From: Membranipora membranacea | Lineage: Eukaryota > Bryozoa > Gymnolaemata > Cheilostomatida > Membraniporidae | Direction of reading: 5' to 3' | Assembly: GCA_914767715.1 (NCBI GenBank) | Contig: OU612072.1 | Location: forward strand, 4,526,001-4,590,000 | Length of the DNA: 64,000 bases | Shown: in pieces, positions 1 to 10,199 of the stretch | Layout of the letters: every line of letters starts with the position of its first letter | Position numbering within the stretch: position 1 is the stretch's first letter | The notes under the pieces: generated by a model | What the model saw: the letters and a program-made list of their open reading frames with translations, nothing else | Database searches by the model: none | Told to the model about the DNA's origin: nothing | Made by a program: the position numbers and the translations under genes

Positions 1-945
1 CTGCTGAAAGAAGCCAGGATCACAACTATTTATCTAATATGTTTTATGGTAGTGTCATTTTGGTCAAAAAAACAGGCAAAGCAATTGCCCTAACATTGAT
101 TTTGAGTCATCCATCGGTGAACATATAAGATGTAAAGTTAAATTTCACCAACTGAAACTGACTGAAGTTGTTTGTTTAGGGACCAATTTTTAGGCACCCA
201 AAACTCATGATCTTTTCTGTCTGGTCTCTGTGAAGGCTGCTATTTGACTCAGAAAGGAAGTCATTGGGAAACATTGGTTATAGATACTGATACTGATATT
301 GCTATTGCTATTGCACCTGCATGAAGATTAATGCTAGACTTGGCAGTTATACAGTGTACAGCATCAGCAGAAGAAAATGTGCTGTTCTTGCTAGAAGATC
401 CAAATCCGGCTTTTATCACCAGCCCCAATTTGATGCAATGATCATTGATTCCGGAAGCAGTGTTTTGTTACCCATTAAAAGAGAAAAAAAAACAAATTTC
501 AATGAAAACTCTGAGTTTTGGATAAGCATAATCCAGGATCTCATGAAAGAATAATGGATCAAATTTTGATAATTTAGAATTGACCTTGAGCCTTATATGG
601 TGACTGAATTGCTTAACTCTTGAGCCAGGCATTCCCAGCACAGCCTAGAAATAATAATGAAAAGTCAACATTTTTGGCCTGATGAATTCCAAAGCAGGCA
701 AAGAGCGCATCTCATATAGTAGCTACTTCATATTTTAGTAAACACCCATATCACCCTCATATTGATGTCCATATTAGGTTGATTTTGGGTCAGATATCGA
801 TATAAGCCATCACCGTCAAACTGAAGTCAATTGGACATCTGCATCTTGACATAGGTAGTCAGTATGAGGTTAACTTTTGGGCCAGATATCAACATCAATG
901 TCGGACATCAAACCTTTTCTGCCATGCTGATTTTCTTCAGAATGA
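1..945. repeat. Segmental duplication block D1, copy 1
   Basis: Matches 48,491-49,420 in the same orientation, with scattered substitutions and short indels. Its first ~270 bases recur a third time at 7,261-7,530. I see no convincing gene; the short ORF at 321-554 is not better conserved than its surroundings and its reading differs in copy 2. Bases 760-930 hold about 1.7 units of a ~100-bp tandem repeat (motif GACATAGGTAGTCAGTAT) that is longer in copy 2. Confidence 0.85.
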
Positions 946-1499
946 CAGATTACAATGGCTAAATGAAAGATGGTTTCCTTCTATCCCATGGTATTTTTCT
1001 ATCACAATTGAAGAATCCTGAATATAAGTGTTGTGACACACAGGTTGGTGTACAGGACGCTAGATTATACACTGATAACAACATGGTCATAAGAAATCTA
1101 GCCGCTGTCCAACTTTGGTCAAGCATAGGTGTTGTCTCTAACTTTTTGGTCATAAACCCCACTTTTTCCGTTTGATTTCACATTTGATATTGAGTGGAGA
1201 ACAGAAAGTATTCAAACATGTTTTTGTATGATGGGATTGGACTGAAATAATATCTCATGTTTAAAGCTATAAACAAAATATAAAAAAGTATCCAATCATT
1301 AGGATTGTAGGTTAAATCAAATGTGTCACTTTTTAAGTGTCTTGGCGCTGTAAAAGATTGTATTTTCATGCTAAACTGCATACTCATGAACTCATGAACA
1401 GAGTTTTTCAAGCATTTTGTTCAATCATGTTAGCCGACATGAAGCAAGTAACAGCATCTGAGTCAAGACCAGTCCAAACCATTCAAGCCAAGACATAAA

Positions 1500-1700
1500 G
1501 TTGGTCAAATTTAGAGAGTCAATTAATTTTCCATATCCCACAGAGTTGGCGGCACAATATTTTGCTGCAATATCTGCGACAAACACTAGCCTTCAATACA
1601 CATGTGGCCCAACAAACCGCAGAGAACATCAAAACTCAAACATAGAAACTTGGAGTGAAGGAGATGGCTCTTACCAGCTGAACTACCTGTTACTCTGACC
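1500..1700 (-). repeat. tRNA-derived SINE-like sequence
   Basis: Read on the minus strand from about 1,690 downward, the sequence contains GGTAGTTCAGCTGGTAAGAG, very like a tRNA D-arm/A-box region, followed ~35 bases later by GTTTGAGTTTTGATG, a decayed B box. The same unit lies on the plus strand at about 46,625-46,800 in copy 2. This suggests an old SINE head rather than the protein-coding ORF that overlaps it. The boundaries are not determined. Confidence 0.45.
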
Positions 1701-1844
1701 GAGAAACTCGCAGCTGTTATATAAGTAACAAAATAATACAGCATGGTTTGATCTACTTTGGTTACATATTAGGCATTATGGGATATGGTATTTTGTCCCA
1801 TATGGTATTATGTCCAATCCGGCGTTATATCCACTGGTATATTG

Positions 1845-2058
1845 TAAATGTAATGTAAATGTAAATGTAAATGTAAATCAATTTTTATCTAGCTGCTCTC
1901 CAGCAATCTTTACAAGAATATAAGATAGATACATATACATATTCAATTTAGCGCACTCCTGTACAAGGTAGGAGTGGACAAGCTAGGCTATTGTCCATAG
2001 AGCTCACCTCCTAATGCTCCTCCTGCTCGAATCCTAACAACTACGCCACCCTGCCACA
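1845..2058 (-). mobile_element. SINE with (ATTTAC)n tail, copy-1-specific
   Basis: Copy 2 lacks this block: there, the sequence corresponding to ...CACTGGTATATTG is followed after a few bases by TACAACTGGAATTTTGGCAT. On the minus strand the block starts with GGCAGGGTGGCGTAGTTGTT and GATTCGAGC (A- and B-box-like) and ends in repeated ATTTAC units at 1,844-1,880. That is the layout of a tRNA-headed SINE with a simple-repeat 3' tail. About 17 bases present at the site in copy 2 are missing here. Confidence 0.6.
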
Positions 2059-3533
2059 TGTACAACTGGAATTTTGGCATTGGTATAGTGTGCAGTCGTG
2101 TTATGACCTATGGCATTATGGCCATGGCATTATGACAACGACACTCCGTCCCAATGGCATTTTGACAATGGTATTTTGACAGGGAATCGATCAGGTTCCT
2201 CATGCGTGGGCTAAACCAGTTTCGGTATTATATTAGTGTTGATGGCATATTGGCACATCTTATAAAATACTTATAACATATAATTAAATTTTTGTTGTTT
2301 GGCACCGATTTCCTAGTATCGTCTGTGAATCTTACGAATCATCTGTTACCTGAAGATTTCAGAGATAAATAACCCTCCTATATTTTGCTTTGTTGAAAGA
2401 TGACAGAATAGGGTGTCAAATAAAATATCTATAATTGGTATCTGGTATTTCAGAAGTGACAAAGGGTGAATGGTATAAGCATCTGCTGATAGTTCATTTC
2501 CTCATCTTCCCGCAGAATCTTTGTGATAAATCTTAGCTTATCTTGTCATTGATCATAATTGTTATTTGTATCACGCCATTTATCCAGGTGATGAAATTTG
2601 ACATCAATCTCCTTGGATTGTCTTTGAATGTTGCCAAAGAGGAAACATTTTTGACCTAGCTGTGACCTGAAAATTTCAGAAATCAATATGCCTTCTATAT
2701 TTGCCAGTGTCATCAGTTTGCGAAACGATAACCCAATAAGATGTCAAATCAAATTTTATAGTTGTGATCCGGTCTGCAGAGGTCAGAATTTTGGACTAAT
2801 GCTGAGACAATATCACAATACCAGGATTTTTTGCTCGCTGAGAATTGATTGGCTTTATGTTTATGTTACTTTACGTTATTTTATGTTACTTTAATAATAG
2901 GCTTAATGAATGTCAACATTGATGAGTAAATGTGATAAATGAGTTGTCCATCAAAAGGTTCTTTTTGTTTCATGGCATTTAAAAACTTGACAATACAGAT
3001 GGAGGCATCAATTACCATGGCATAAAATATTTCACGAGATTGACAATTTTTAAGGCTAGAGGAACCATTGTTGATTTTCCCCGACCCTATTTCAGCAAAA
3101 AATCGACGATTTATCCTTATTTTTCGTCAATACATATTGTTATTTTGTAAAATGCCATCAAACAAAAGAATTAATTCTGACACAAATCTCCTAGCATCGT
3201 CTGCAAATGTCACAAAATATCTGTGAATTAGCTGTGACTTACAAATTCCAGAACTCCATAAGCAGTTGGCGATTTATTTATCTTTGAATACAGATTTCAG
3301 GGTTCATAGTAACATTAGGCTTCCTAGTTCAAATTACAAACTGGGCTGGATAATGCACGGGTTTTTGTCTCACCAAGACCTGCGTGTTACGAACATGATC
3401 TTTGTTTTTGATTGATTGCTGAAAATTTGTATAGAAAAGTAATGCTTATTATTAGCTGATGGAGATTGATTAGTGCCTTACAATAGTAAGCTTAGTTGGA
3501 AGCATACCTCTTGTAGAAAAGAGTGATACCATT

Positions 3534-4860
3534 ACCAAATGGAAATACTTTAAACAGGAATTTGATTATTCTGGAAGCAAATGTATAACAAACCTATCGA
3601 AGATTAGAAAAACAGATCAGAACTTATATCCATTTTCCAGATTGCAGCATTTTATAAATCGTCGATCAACATAACTTTGTAATATTTAAACAGTAATTTC
3701 GGAACTATAAAAGCAACCTCAAATATTCTTGCAAATCAAATATAGATTGAACCGAAATGAACTGCTTTTATTTCATTATTTACTGATCCTGATTGGTTTT
3801 CGGTTTTGACATTCATAAAATGCTTATAAAAGTAACATAGAAGTATACAAAAAGAAGAATCGAATGTGCCTCAAATCCTATTTCCGCAGACAGGAAATAT
3901 TTTGGATGATATTTCAATAATCGATGACTACTATTATTGCCAATTCATCCTATAAACATTATAAATGTCCTGTGAGAAAAGCTGAGTCAGAATACATGAT
4001 TGATGTGAGGGGTGCAGAGGAGACACAGGACAGAGGGGAAAAGCTCGAAATGAGAAAACAGGGGAGGTGCAGGGATTTAGCGGATGTAGTGGTGTTGGGA
4101 TATAGAGATGTAAGGGATACTGCAGTGATAAGACATACAGACAAATAGGGAGCACATTTTAGAATCGAATGCAAATGGGGACCTGCATCTGTTTTAGAGA
4201 ACAAAAGATGGTTTTTGAGTAAAAGAATAGGAGTACAGTATGCCAAAGTTCAGTTTATGCTAAATGATAGACAGCAACAATAAAACACACTCTATATACC
4301 TTCATAATTTACACTTAGTGTGAGTTTCAATGTGAGCTCAACACTGACCTTGGCATCTGATCATCAAATATAACCCTGAACTGAACATTTCAGCAACATA
4401 AACGTACAGTACACTTTTAAGGTTTGTCTTAGTTACAAACGTGACCGGATGGTAATATTTAAATCAGGAATTTGTACATTCTGAATGAAAATGTACAGTA
4501 AACAAATCTTTGAAATTCTTGCAAGTCAGATCACAATGGTTGACACCACATGGAACCAAGATGAGCTGATCATATTTTATAACTCTATCATGATTGTTTT
4601 TTTATTTTGACATGCATAAAAATGTTTATGAACATGACACTGAAGGATACAAATAGGTTTCAAATGAGCCTCAAATCCTATTTTCGCAGAAAGGCAAGGA
4701 ATGTTTGAATGATAACTGAAATAGAGATTTAAGACCTAGTTCGCTGCTGTCCGGGATGACTAGGTGTGAAATACACATGGGTAACATTTATTACCTGTTT
4801 TGTTTTGCACATATTTTAGGTAGTATCTATGCACTGTGAGAAAGGCTGAGTCAGAATCAC
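3534..4860. repeat. Diverged ~0.9-kb tandem duplication
   Basis: The segment ~3,534-3,995 resembles ~4,440-4,860. Shared landmarks in the same order are a GGAATTTG.TtaTTCTG motif, GAAATTCTTGCAA-type runs, a TTTTGACAT.CATAAAA stretch, CCTCAAATCCTATTT.CGCAGA, and GAGAAA.GCTGAGTCAGAAT. Similarity is patchy, so the duplication is old. No coding content was recognised. Confidence 0.5.
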
Positions 4861-6126
4861 TGCCTGGTACATCCGCTTTTGATAACCAGCTCGATTCAGT
4901 TAAATCACAATAATATTATTTCAGTTATAAAACACTCAGAATATACAAAGAGACAGCTTTGGCACTTATATGAAAGATTTTATGTGGGCTGAAATAAACG
5001 AGTGTACTATATATAGATATTGTTATTGAAATCAAAACAACCTTTGTATCTGTTATGAGGCCATGTCAAAGAAAAGATTAGAAGAATCACTGTAGGCCAC
5101 TGTACATTACAAACAACGACTATGACTTTGACGCATTCCCTGTCAGCTGTTTTTCAGGCATGAGAATGAGTGATTTTCATTTCAGACCGATGCGCATGTT
5201 TTCTCTGTTAAAATACGATTATAATGAAGCAATTGATTCTTCATGCCGTCAAACCCTTGCTTATTTCAGATTCACCCAAAAATGGCCCATGCAATGCTTT
5301 ATAGTTTGTACCAAATCTTGCAATTTAGCCAACACTAGCCTCCCAAATCAGATCCATACTGACGAAATAACTCAAAAACTCGACAAATTAATTTCCTAAG
5401 TGACTGTTGTGTGCAGTGTCATGTGCTCTCATAAGACCTGCTGCACTCAGTCAGTAATATTGACGGTCTATGTTAAGATGTGCTGAGTATCTGTGATTCA
5501 CACAGATGGACAAGATCTACTGAAAAAATAGAAAGTTTCTCCAGATATCCCACTGCTAACACGATAATCAATACTCCTCTATAGAAGGCAGTCGAAATCA
5601 TTTACATTTTAATCACCCTGAAGTCCGAGACAACTAGATGACAAATTTATTGAAGTGAATTTACTTTGTGACTTGTAATTTCTAGTTTTTAAACAATGTA
5701 AACAACACACTTTATCCAAAAAAACCTTAAGTGTTTAAACATCAGAATATATGCAAAAATTGTTGAAAAGATTGTCAAAACCTCAAATCACTCAGTTTTA
5801 ATCACTACAAACTTTGGATTTCAACATCATCCTAATGCCTGAAATTTCGAGATTTACAAAGAATTTATTTTAGATTTCTGTGCGATTTGAAAATACATAT
5901 TTTCAAGAAAAACACACAATCTACCTGTGTAAATTTTGTATCTTCCATTGAAATTCTATTGGAAGCCGCTATTCATGAAGCTAATAATTGAAGCATATCA
6001 CTGGTTTTCGTCTGGGCTGAAGACGGAGTTTATTTATTCATCATATTAATGTAAACAAAACCTTGAAATACTTAGCGATGTATTGATCTGCCTTTATATT
6101 GCCAATTTATTTCTCGAGCAGTAACC

Positions 6127-6297
6127 ATGGTTAACGGAAAATGTTGCATTTGCCAAAGCACTGTCGGTTATTTCCAGTGGCCGAAATCATACAGATTTAA
6201 ACTTGAGTGGTGTGACTACCTCAGAGATATTTTCTCTCTGATTATCACATGGACTCGACGTCGATTTGCTACAAATGCCTTCTAAATGATATTCAAT
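6127..6297 (+). CDS. Hypothetical small ORF with an N-terminal C-x2-C
   Basis: A 56-codon ORF starting at ATG 6,127. The first 10 residues contain KCCICQ, followed by an aromatic, basic stretch (FQWPKS, then LEWCDYLRD). The C-x2-C near the N-terminus plus a central tryptophan is loosely like the start of a THAP-type zinc finger, but the distal C-x2-H pair is absent, so it could at most be a first exon. It overlaps an opposite-strand ORF and lies in the block missing from copy 2. I do not recognise it. Confidence 0.18.
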
Positions 6298-6378
6298 CTC
6301 GCTCTCACTTGAGCTGCTAATCTCACTGTAATTTTCATTCTCACTGTTGGATGAGCTAGAGCTGTAATTTTTTGCCAT
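6187..6378 (-). CDS. Hypothetical Ser/Glu-rich small ORF
   Basis: A 63-codon minus-strand ORF whose first 30 residues are almost all Ser, Asn and Glu (runs such as SSSSSNSENEN and SSSSESEIE). Such acidic, serine-rich leaders occur at the N-termini of several transposase families, but nothing downstream on this strand continues it. Low-complexity composition alone can create such an ORF. It overlaps the plus-strand ORF at 6,127-6,297, so at most one is likely to be real. Confidence 0.12.
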   Translation of the reverse strand: MAKNYSSSSSNSENENYSEISSSSESEIEYHLEGICSKSTSSPCDNQRENISEVVTPLKFKSV

Positions 6379-7260
6379 GTTCGATAGTTAGCTTTGTCAT
6401 TGAATTATGAAATGTCATACACTATCCCACTTTACCAGCTAAACCACATGGGACAGATATATCATGCTAGATAAATTCTGTGTGTTTGATATCACATGCG
6501 GAATATCAAAACCACTGTGTCATAACAATACACCTTAGATACAAAGTACTGTATATTCCCATTATAATCTGAGGTACTAAAAAGGTGCTTTTTTCAACAA
6601 GTGAACACAACTCCAAAGGAAAAAAATAGTAGCTTTTTAATACCTTCTCATCCCAACTTTGAGGGCAAATAAGTCTTAACTGGGCCACAGGCTGCTTTTG
6701 AACATAGAATAAGGCTCTAAACTAGACTGAGATCTCTAGAATGATAACAAAAAACCTGATCCTTTAAAAGAACTTTAACAATGGTTCTCCAATCTTAATA
6801 TTGTGTTAAGTGATTCAATCAATTCATAGCTTGAAAACTTCAGGATCTTTGTTAATCTGTTTCTATTTAATTTTGTCTTTCCAGGCTTTTAGATACAGGA
6901 TACACAACCAGGGAATGTCTGGCCCTCATGTTCGAATACGCTGCAAAATAAGTGACGTTCTATAATTTTGTTGATATTGCTCACATTTCCGTTTGAATTG
7001 ACATGACATTTAAAATTTAAAAAGCTGAACAAAAATTTGCACCAGATGCTTACTTCAGCTAGATGTGAGGTCCATTGTTTACATAACTGAAAACTGTAAG
7101 AAAATGCCTTCAGCGTTAATGATTTTGGGCGTTGGGGACTAGGGTTTAGGCAGTAAGGACTGCTATTTTTGCAAGCCCTTTGTTTGGCAAAAGAAAGCTT
7201 ATTATGCTATTCCAGACATGAATTTCAATGGCTATAACATACCACATATACTTCGTTTGA

Positions 7261-7530
7261 CCGCTGAAAGAAGCCAGGATCACAGCTATTTATCTAATTT
7301 GTTTTATGGTAGTGTCATTTCGGTTAAAAAAACAGGCAAAGCAATAGCCCTCACATTGATTTTGAGTCATCCATCGGTGAACATATAAGATGTAAAGTTA
7401 GATTTCACCAACTGAAACTGACTGAAGTTGTTTGTTTAGGGACCAATTTTTGGGCACCCACAACTCATGATCTTTTCTGTCTGGTCTCTGTGAAGACTGC
7501 TATTTGACTCAGAAAGGAAGTCATTGGGAA
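7261..7530. repeat. Third copy of the D1 start
   Basis: Repeats bases 1-270 (CTGAAAGAAGCCAGGATCAC and onward) and matches 48,491-48,760. It is cut off at ~7,530, where it joins sequence equivalent to ~50,175 of copy 2; the intervening 1.4 kb of copy 2 is absent here. It shows that D1 was tandemly present before or during the large duplication. Confidence 0.8.
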
Positions 7531-7664
7531 AAAAAAATTTGATTACAACATCCAAACATCCAAAACGTTTAAAATGATTAAACAGCTGCAATATCTATTA
7601 CTGGACACACCGAAAGACATATCCTGTTTGCAGCGATCATTGAATCATCAATCATTATCACTAT

Positions 7665-8511
7665 TAGTGATGACGAAGATGTGTGGGTTGACCCTATCTG
7701 ATACTGTTCTACCTCATGAAAGATTTAACAGCTGCAATGTCCATTACTGGACACACCAAAAGACATATCCTGTTTGCAGTGACTTGGAAAATTTTCAAAG
7801 TTTCCCGAAGCCCTTTGTCCACGACGACAACGAGTAGACCTCGCGCACCGATCGCTGCGAGCAGCCGCGGAGATTTTCTCTGTGCCCTGCGGTACCGGAA
7901 AAAAGATCTCGCGCGAGGACATTTTTGGGGAGTCAGATTTTTGCGAGACGGGACCGGGACAGCAAGAACATTCGAGACGAGACCGGGACGAGACCGGGAC
8001 GAGACCGAGACATATATCCATGCCGATAAAACATTCTCCAGATATCACAATATAAAAGAATGGTTGATATTCATTCACTGTCACAAGTGCAATCAGCTTA
8101 TAGTACATTTGATTCAATTTGTAACTTATCATCTAGAAATAAGGAACTATGTTGAGACCAAGTTTCATCAAAATCTGTCAAGTATTTTCTGAATTATAGA
8201 TGCTTAAATAAAGCTTCGTGAAGTGCTGTAAGCAAAAGTAGGACTAATAACTATCTTTTCATGGTATGATAGTCTTATGTTCTCATGGCGTCATATAAAA
8301 TCTGTGGCGTCGTGGGTAAGAGCATGGACTGCTGATCACAAGGTCGCTGGTTCGAGAATGAGTGTTGGCAATATTTTGAACAGCTACTACACTTTACAAT
8401 GCTAGTATTCCCGACATGTGTTAAGAGTTGTCTGTCTCGACGGGACGAGATACTGTCCCGAGGAGACAAGTCCGCAAGTCAGGGAATTGTCCTGTCTCGT
8501 TGCCATCACTA
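7665..8511. mobile_element. Candidate hAT-like non-autonomous element
   Basis: The left end reads TAGTGATGACGAAGAT and the right end, read inward, TAGTGATGGCAACGAGACAG. Both are flanked by the 8-bp ATCACTAT (7,657-7,664 and 8,512-8,519). An 8-bp duplication with TAG-type ends fits the hAT superfamily. The interior is GC-rich and carries several GAGACCGGGAC units (near 7,970-8,010) and GGGACGAGATACTGTCCCG near 8,440, which could be subterminal binding repeats. Caution: the putative duplication is itself nearly the reverse complement of the terminus, and the left end lies in a tandemly repeated flank. Confidence 0.45.
8309..8372 (+). repeat. tRNA-like SINE head
   Basis: Contains GTGGGTAAGAGCATGGACTG (A-box region) and, ~20 bases on, GGTCGCTGGTTCGAGAATGA (B box with GGTTCGA). 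It is not an intact tRNA: no acceptor-stem pairing or discriminator is seen. In copy 2 (about 51,197-51,245) ~18 bases covering the A box are missing but the B-box region remains, so that copy could not have a complete internal promoter. Confidence 0.55.
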
Positions 8512-9172
8512 ATCACTATCATAATAACAAACAAAATAAAGGGTCTCAAAGTTCAAGGCGTGATCGAATTATACAACACTTTGTAGTCTTAGAAAAACAC
8601 AATTCTTATTAATATCGATATACATTTGAGACTGGCTGGTCGACGTAACAAAGATATTTATTAGGGAGAATCTATTAACAAGCGTTGGGCTTCCTTGTGG
8701 CGCATTGTGGGTCATTCTTATTTCATAAAATTTTGACCTGACATGCTGCTGTTTTGAAGTACTTCAATTGGAGACTATTTGCTTGAAAATTTAGGGGTGC
8801 GCATTCTCCTAACTCGTACAGAGTTTGGCTTCAAGCCTGGTTGAAAATTCATTAATCTATGTTGAAATGCAACAGTATTGTATTGACAAACTGTCTGCAA
8901 TGGACTAGTGATGTTTTGTATTGTTTTTGATGATGTTTCTGCTAAGCATCCACAACTGCATGATATATGAGGCGAATAACATGTTATTTGAGTTGACCAG
9001 AGGTCCATATACATCCTATCCTAATGTCCGCCTCAAATGAAAAGCCACCCATGACGTTAAGATTTCATGTGGATAATAATAACTGTTGTAACAGCTGTAG
9101 TTTACTACAGTGATTGTTATACCATCAATCAAATACACTTCTAATTTAATTATGACTCCAATATGGATTCAG

Positions 9173-9180
9173 TATATAAA
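9173..9180 (+). promoter_or_regulatory. TATA box of gene C
   Basis: TATATAAA followed by G. The same box is present at 52,048-52,055 in copy 2 at the same distance from the gene. A start ~30 bases downstream would give a short leader exon ending at the donor ACTTG|GTAAG (9,265/9,266). The matching acceptor TTTTTCAG lies three bases before the start codon of gene C. Confidence 0.6.
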
Positions 9181-9490
9181 GTCCAACACATCCCTACAAG
9201 TTTCACAAGCTCAGAATCATTCCAACTCTTTCTTCTCAGCTACTGAAAATTTATATCTTGACTTGGTAAGTTCAGATTTCATACATTTGAGATCACTTAT
9301 TACCATTTCAAATTTAGTCACTTTGGTCTTTAGTTTTAAATGCTACCAATATTAGTCAAGGTTTTACCATTATTGGTACCCCACCAACTATCTGCACGAT
9401 GCACACTTTACTTGTTCAGTTGATGACATTGAGGCAAATTAGACAGATTTTAAACCGATTGGATGTGCTCCCCCATTTTGAAAATATCAA

Positions 9491-9588
9491 CTGTGATACT
9501 GTGTTACTGTGATACCGTGTTACTGTGATATTGTGGTACTGTGAAACTGTGAGACTGTGATTCTGTAATACTGTGATTCTGTGACTAG
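9491..9588. repeat. TGTGATACTG minisatellite (short allele)
   Basis: Tandem 8-9-base units of the form TGTGATAC/TGTGTTAC/TGTGAAAC, ~98 bases long, inside the leader intron of gene C. The copy-2 array (52,369-52,585) is about twice as long. Confidence 0.9.
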
Positions 9589-9938
9589 ACATGTAGCAAT
9601 TTATTTTGCTGTTATCCAAATATTGCTGTGATAAACAGTTTTCCAAGCTGTTATCCACATGCAGCATAGGAACCATATTCCAATATAGCTTTTTTCTGGT
9701 AAACAAATCACATTAATATTTTATGAAATTGTGTCAGTAAAAATGTGGAAGTGGACAGATTTTCCAGCCATCAGGGGTGTGAAAGCTAGTAAATATTTAT
9801 TTATGTGACATAAGATTCCTGAAACCGAACATCTAAAAAGAATTCCAATTTTCATATGGGGTGTTTGGTCAATCACTTTGCCATTTTAATCAAAAATATA
9901 TCAATAAGATTGTTCTCAACTTTTCCATTTTTCAGATA

Positions 9939-10058
9939 ATGAATGCTCTCTACTACCTCACCGCACTTATGATGATAGCAGGTATTGATGCATGTCCAGC
10001 AGGCAGATATTTATGGAAGGGTAAATGCATATCTATATGCATTTATTGTGGAAGGTAA
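9939..10058 (+). CDS. Gene C, copy 1: secreted cysteine-rich micro-peptide
   Basis: A 39-residue ORF beginning three bases after a strong acceptor (TTTTTCAG, 9,928-9,935); the start is the first ATG after it. Residues 1-18 form a typical signal peptide (MNALYYLTALMMIAGI then D-A). The mature part starts at a cysteine and has four cysteines in the spacing C-x10-C-x3-C-x2-C, followed by Gly-Arg and the stop. A terminal Gly-Arg is the classic signal for C-terminal amidation in secreted peptides, so a ~19-residue amidated, disulfide-bonded peptide is plausible (inference). TATA box, leader exon, intron and poly(A) signal are all visible and conserved in copy 2. Function unknown: an antimicrobial, toxin-like or signalling peptide would all fit. 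The end AGG|TAAAC could also be read as part of a weak donor site, in which case the protein would continue. Confidence 0.6.
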   Translation: MNALYYLTALMMIAGIDACPAGRYLWKGKCISICIYCGR

Positions 10059-10189
10059 ACTCACAAGATCTGCTCACTCAACACAAACAAACACACAGGA
10101 CACACAACTCACAATTATCAACATGTGTATCATTAGCTTTGCAGAGTTTCTTTCACGATTTGAAATTTTCATGCTCTCCTTCGGAATGT

Positions 10190-10195
10190 AATAAA
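10190..10195 (+). terminator. Poly(A) signal of gene C, copy 1
   Basis: AATAAA ~130 bases after the stop codon. The same hexamer is at 53,275-53,280 at the equivalent distance in copy 2. Confidence 0.5.
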
Positions 10196-10199
10196 TATT

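Larger units (their letters stand above)
946..3390. repeat. Segmental duplication blocks D2/D3, copy 1
   Basis: Bases ~1,030-2,565 match 45,960-47,290 in inverted orientation, and ~2,168-3,390 match 47,341-48,385 in direct orientation, so 2,168-2,565 is represented twice in copy 2. The stretch 1,770-2,200 is built from degenerate short repeats of the form GGCATTATGgCcATGGCATT, which are partly palindromic. No supported gene. The ORF at 1,501-1,698, which also reads in copy 2, is better explained as the antisense of a tRNA-derived SINE. Confidence 0.8.
3390..7150. other. Block present only in copy 1
   Basis: In copy 2 the sequence passes from the equivalent of 3,385 (48,378) almost directly to the equivalent of ~7,160 (48,395). 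It is therefore either an insertion into copy 1 or a deletion from copy 2. I see no terminal inverted repeat at the two edges. Contents: a diverged tandem duplication (3,534-4,860) and two doubtful small ORFs near 6.1-6.4 kb. The remainder shows nothing I recognise. Confidence 0.65.

Noticed and set aside
1501-1698. ORF open in both copies (also 46,548-46,898, minus)
   Set aside because: The opposite strand shows a tRNA-like A box and a decayed B box, and the ORF has no domain; retention in both copies is explained by low divergence.
3924-4246. Three overlapping ORFs on both strands near 4 kb
   Set aside because: They mirror one another in different frames, have no domain and fall in a block absent from copy 2.
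7716-8192. 158-codon ORF and its 135-codon antisense partner
   Set aside because: They cover the candidate hAT element with its GAGACCGGGAC repeats; low-complexity composition explains the open frames.
8309-8372. Possible intact tRNA gene
   Set aside because: A- and B-box-like sequences are present, but no acceptor stem or proper arms can be folded; it is treated as a SINE head.
9861-9938. Upstream in-frame ATG extending gene C by 26 codons
   Set aside because: It lies in the intron before the acceptor TTTTTCAG; the shorter start gives a proper signal peptide and is conserved in both copies.
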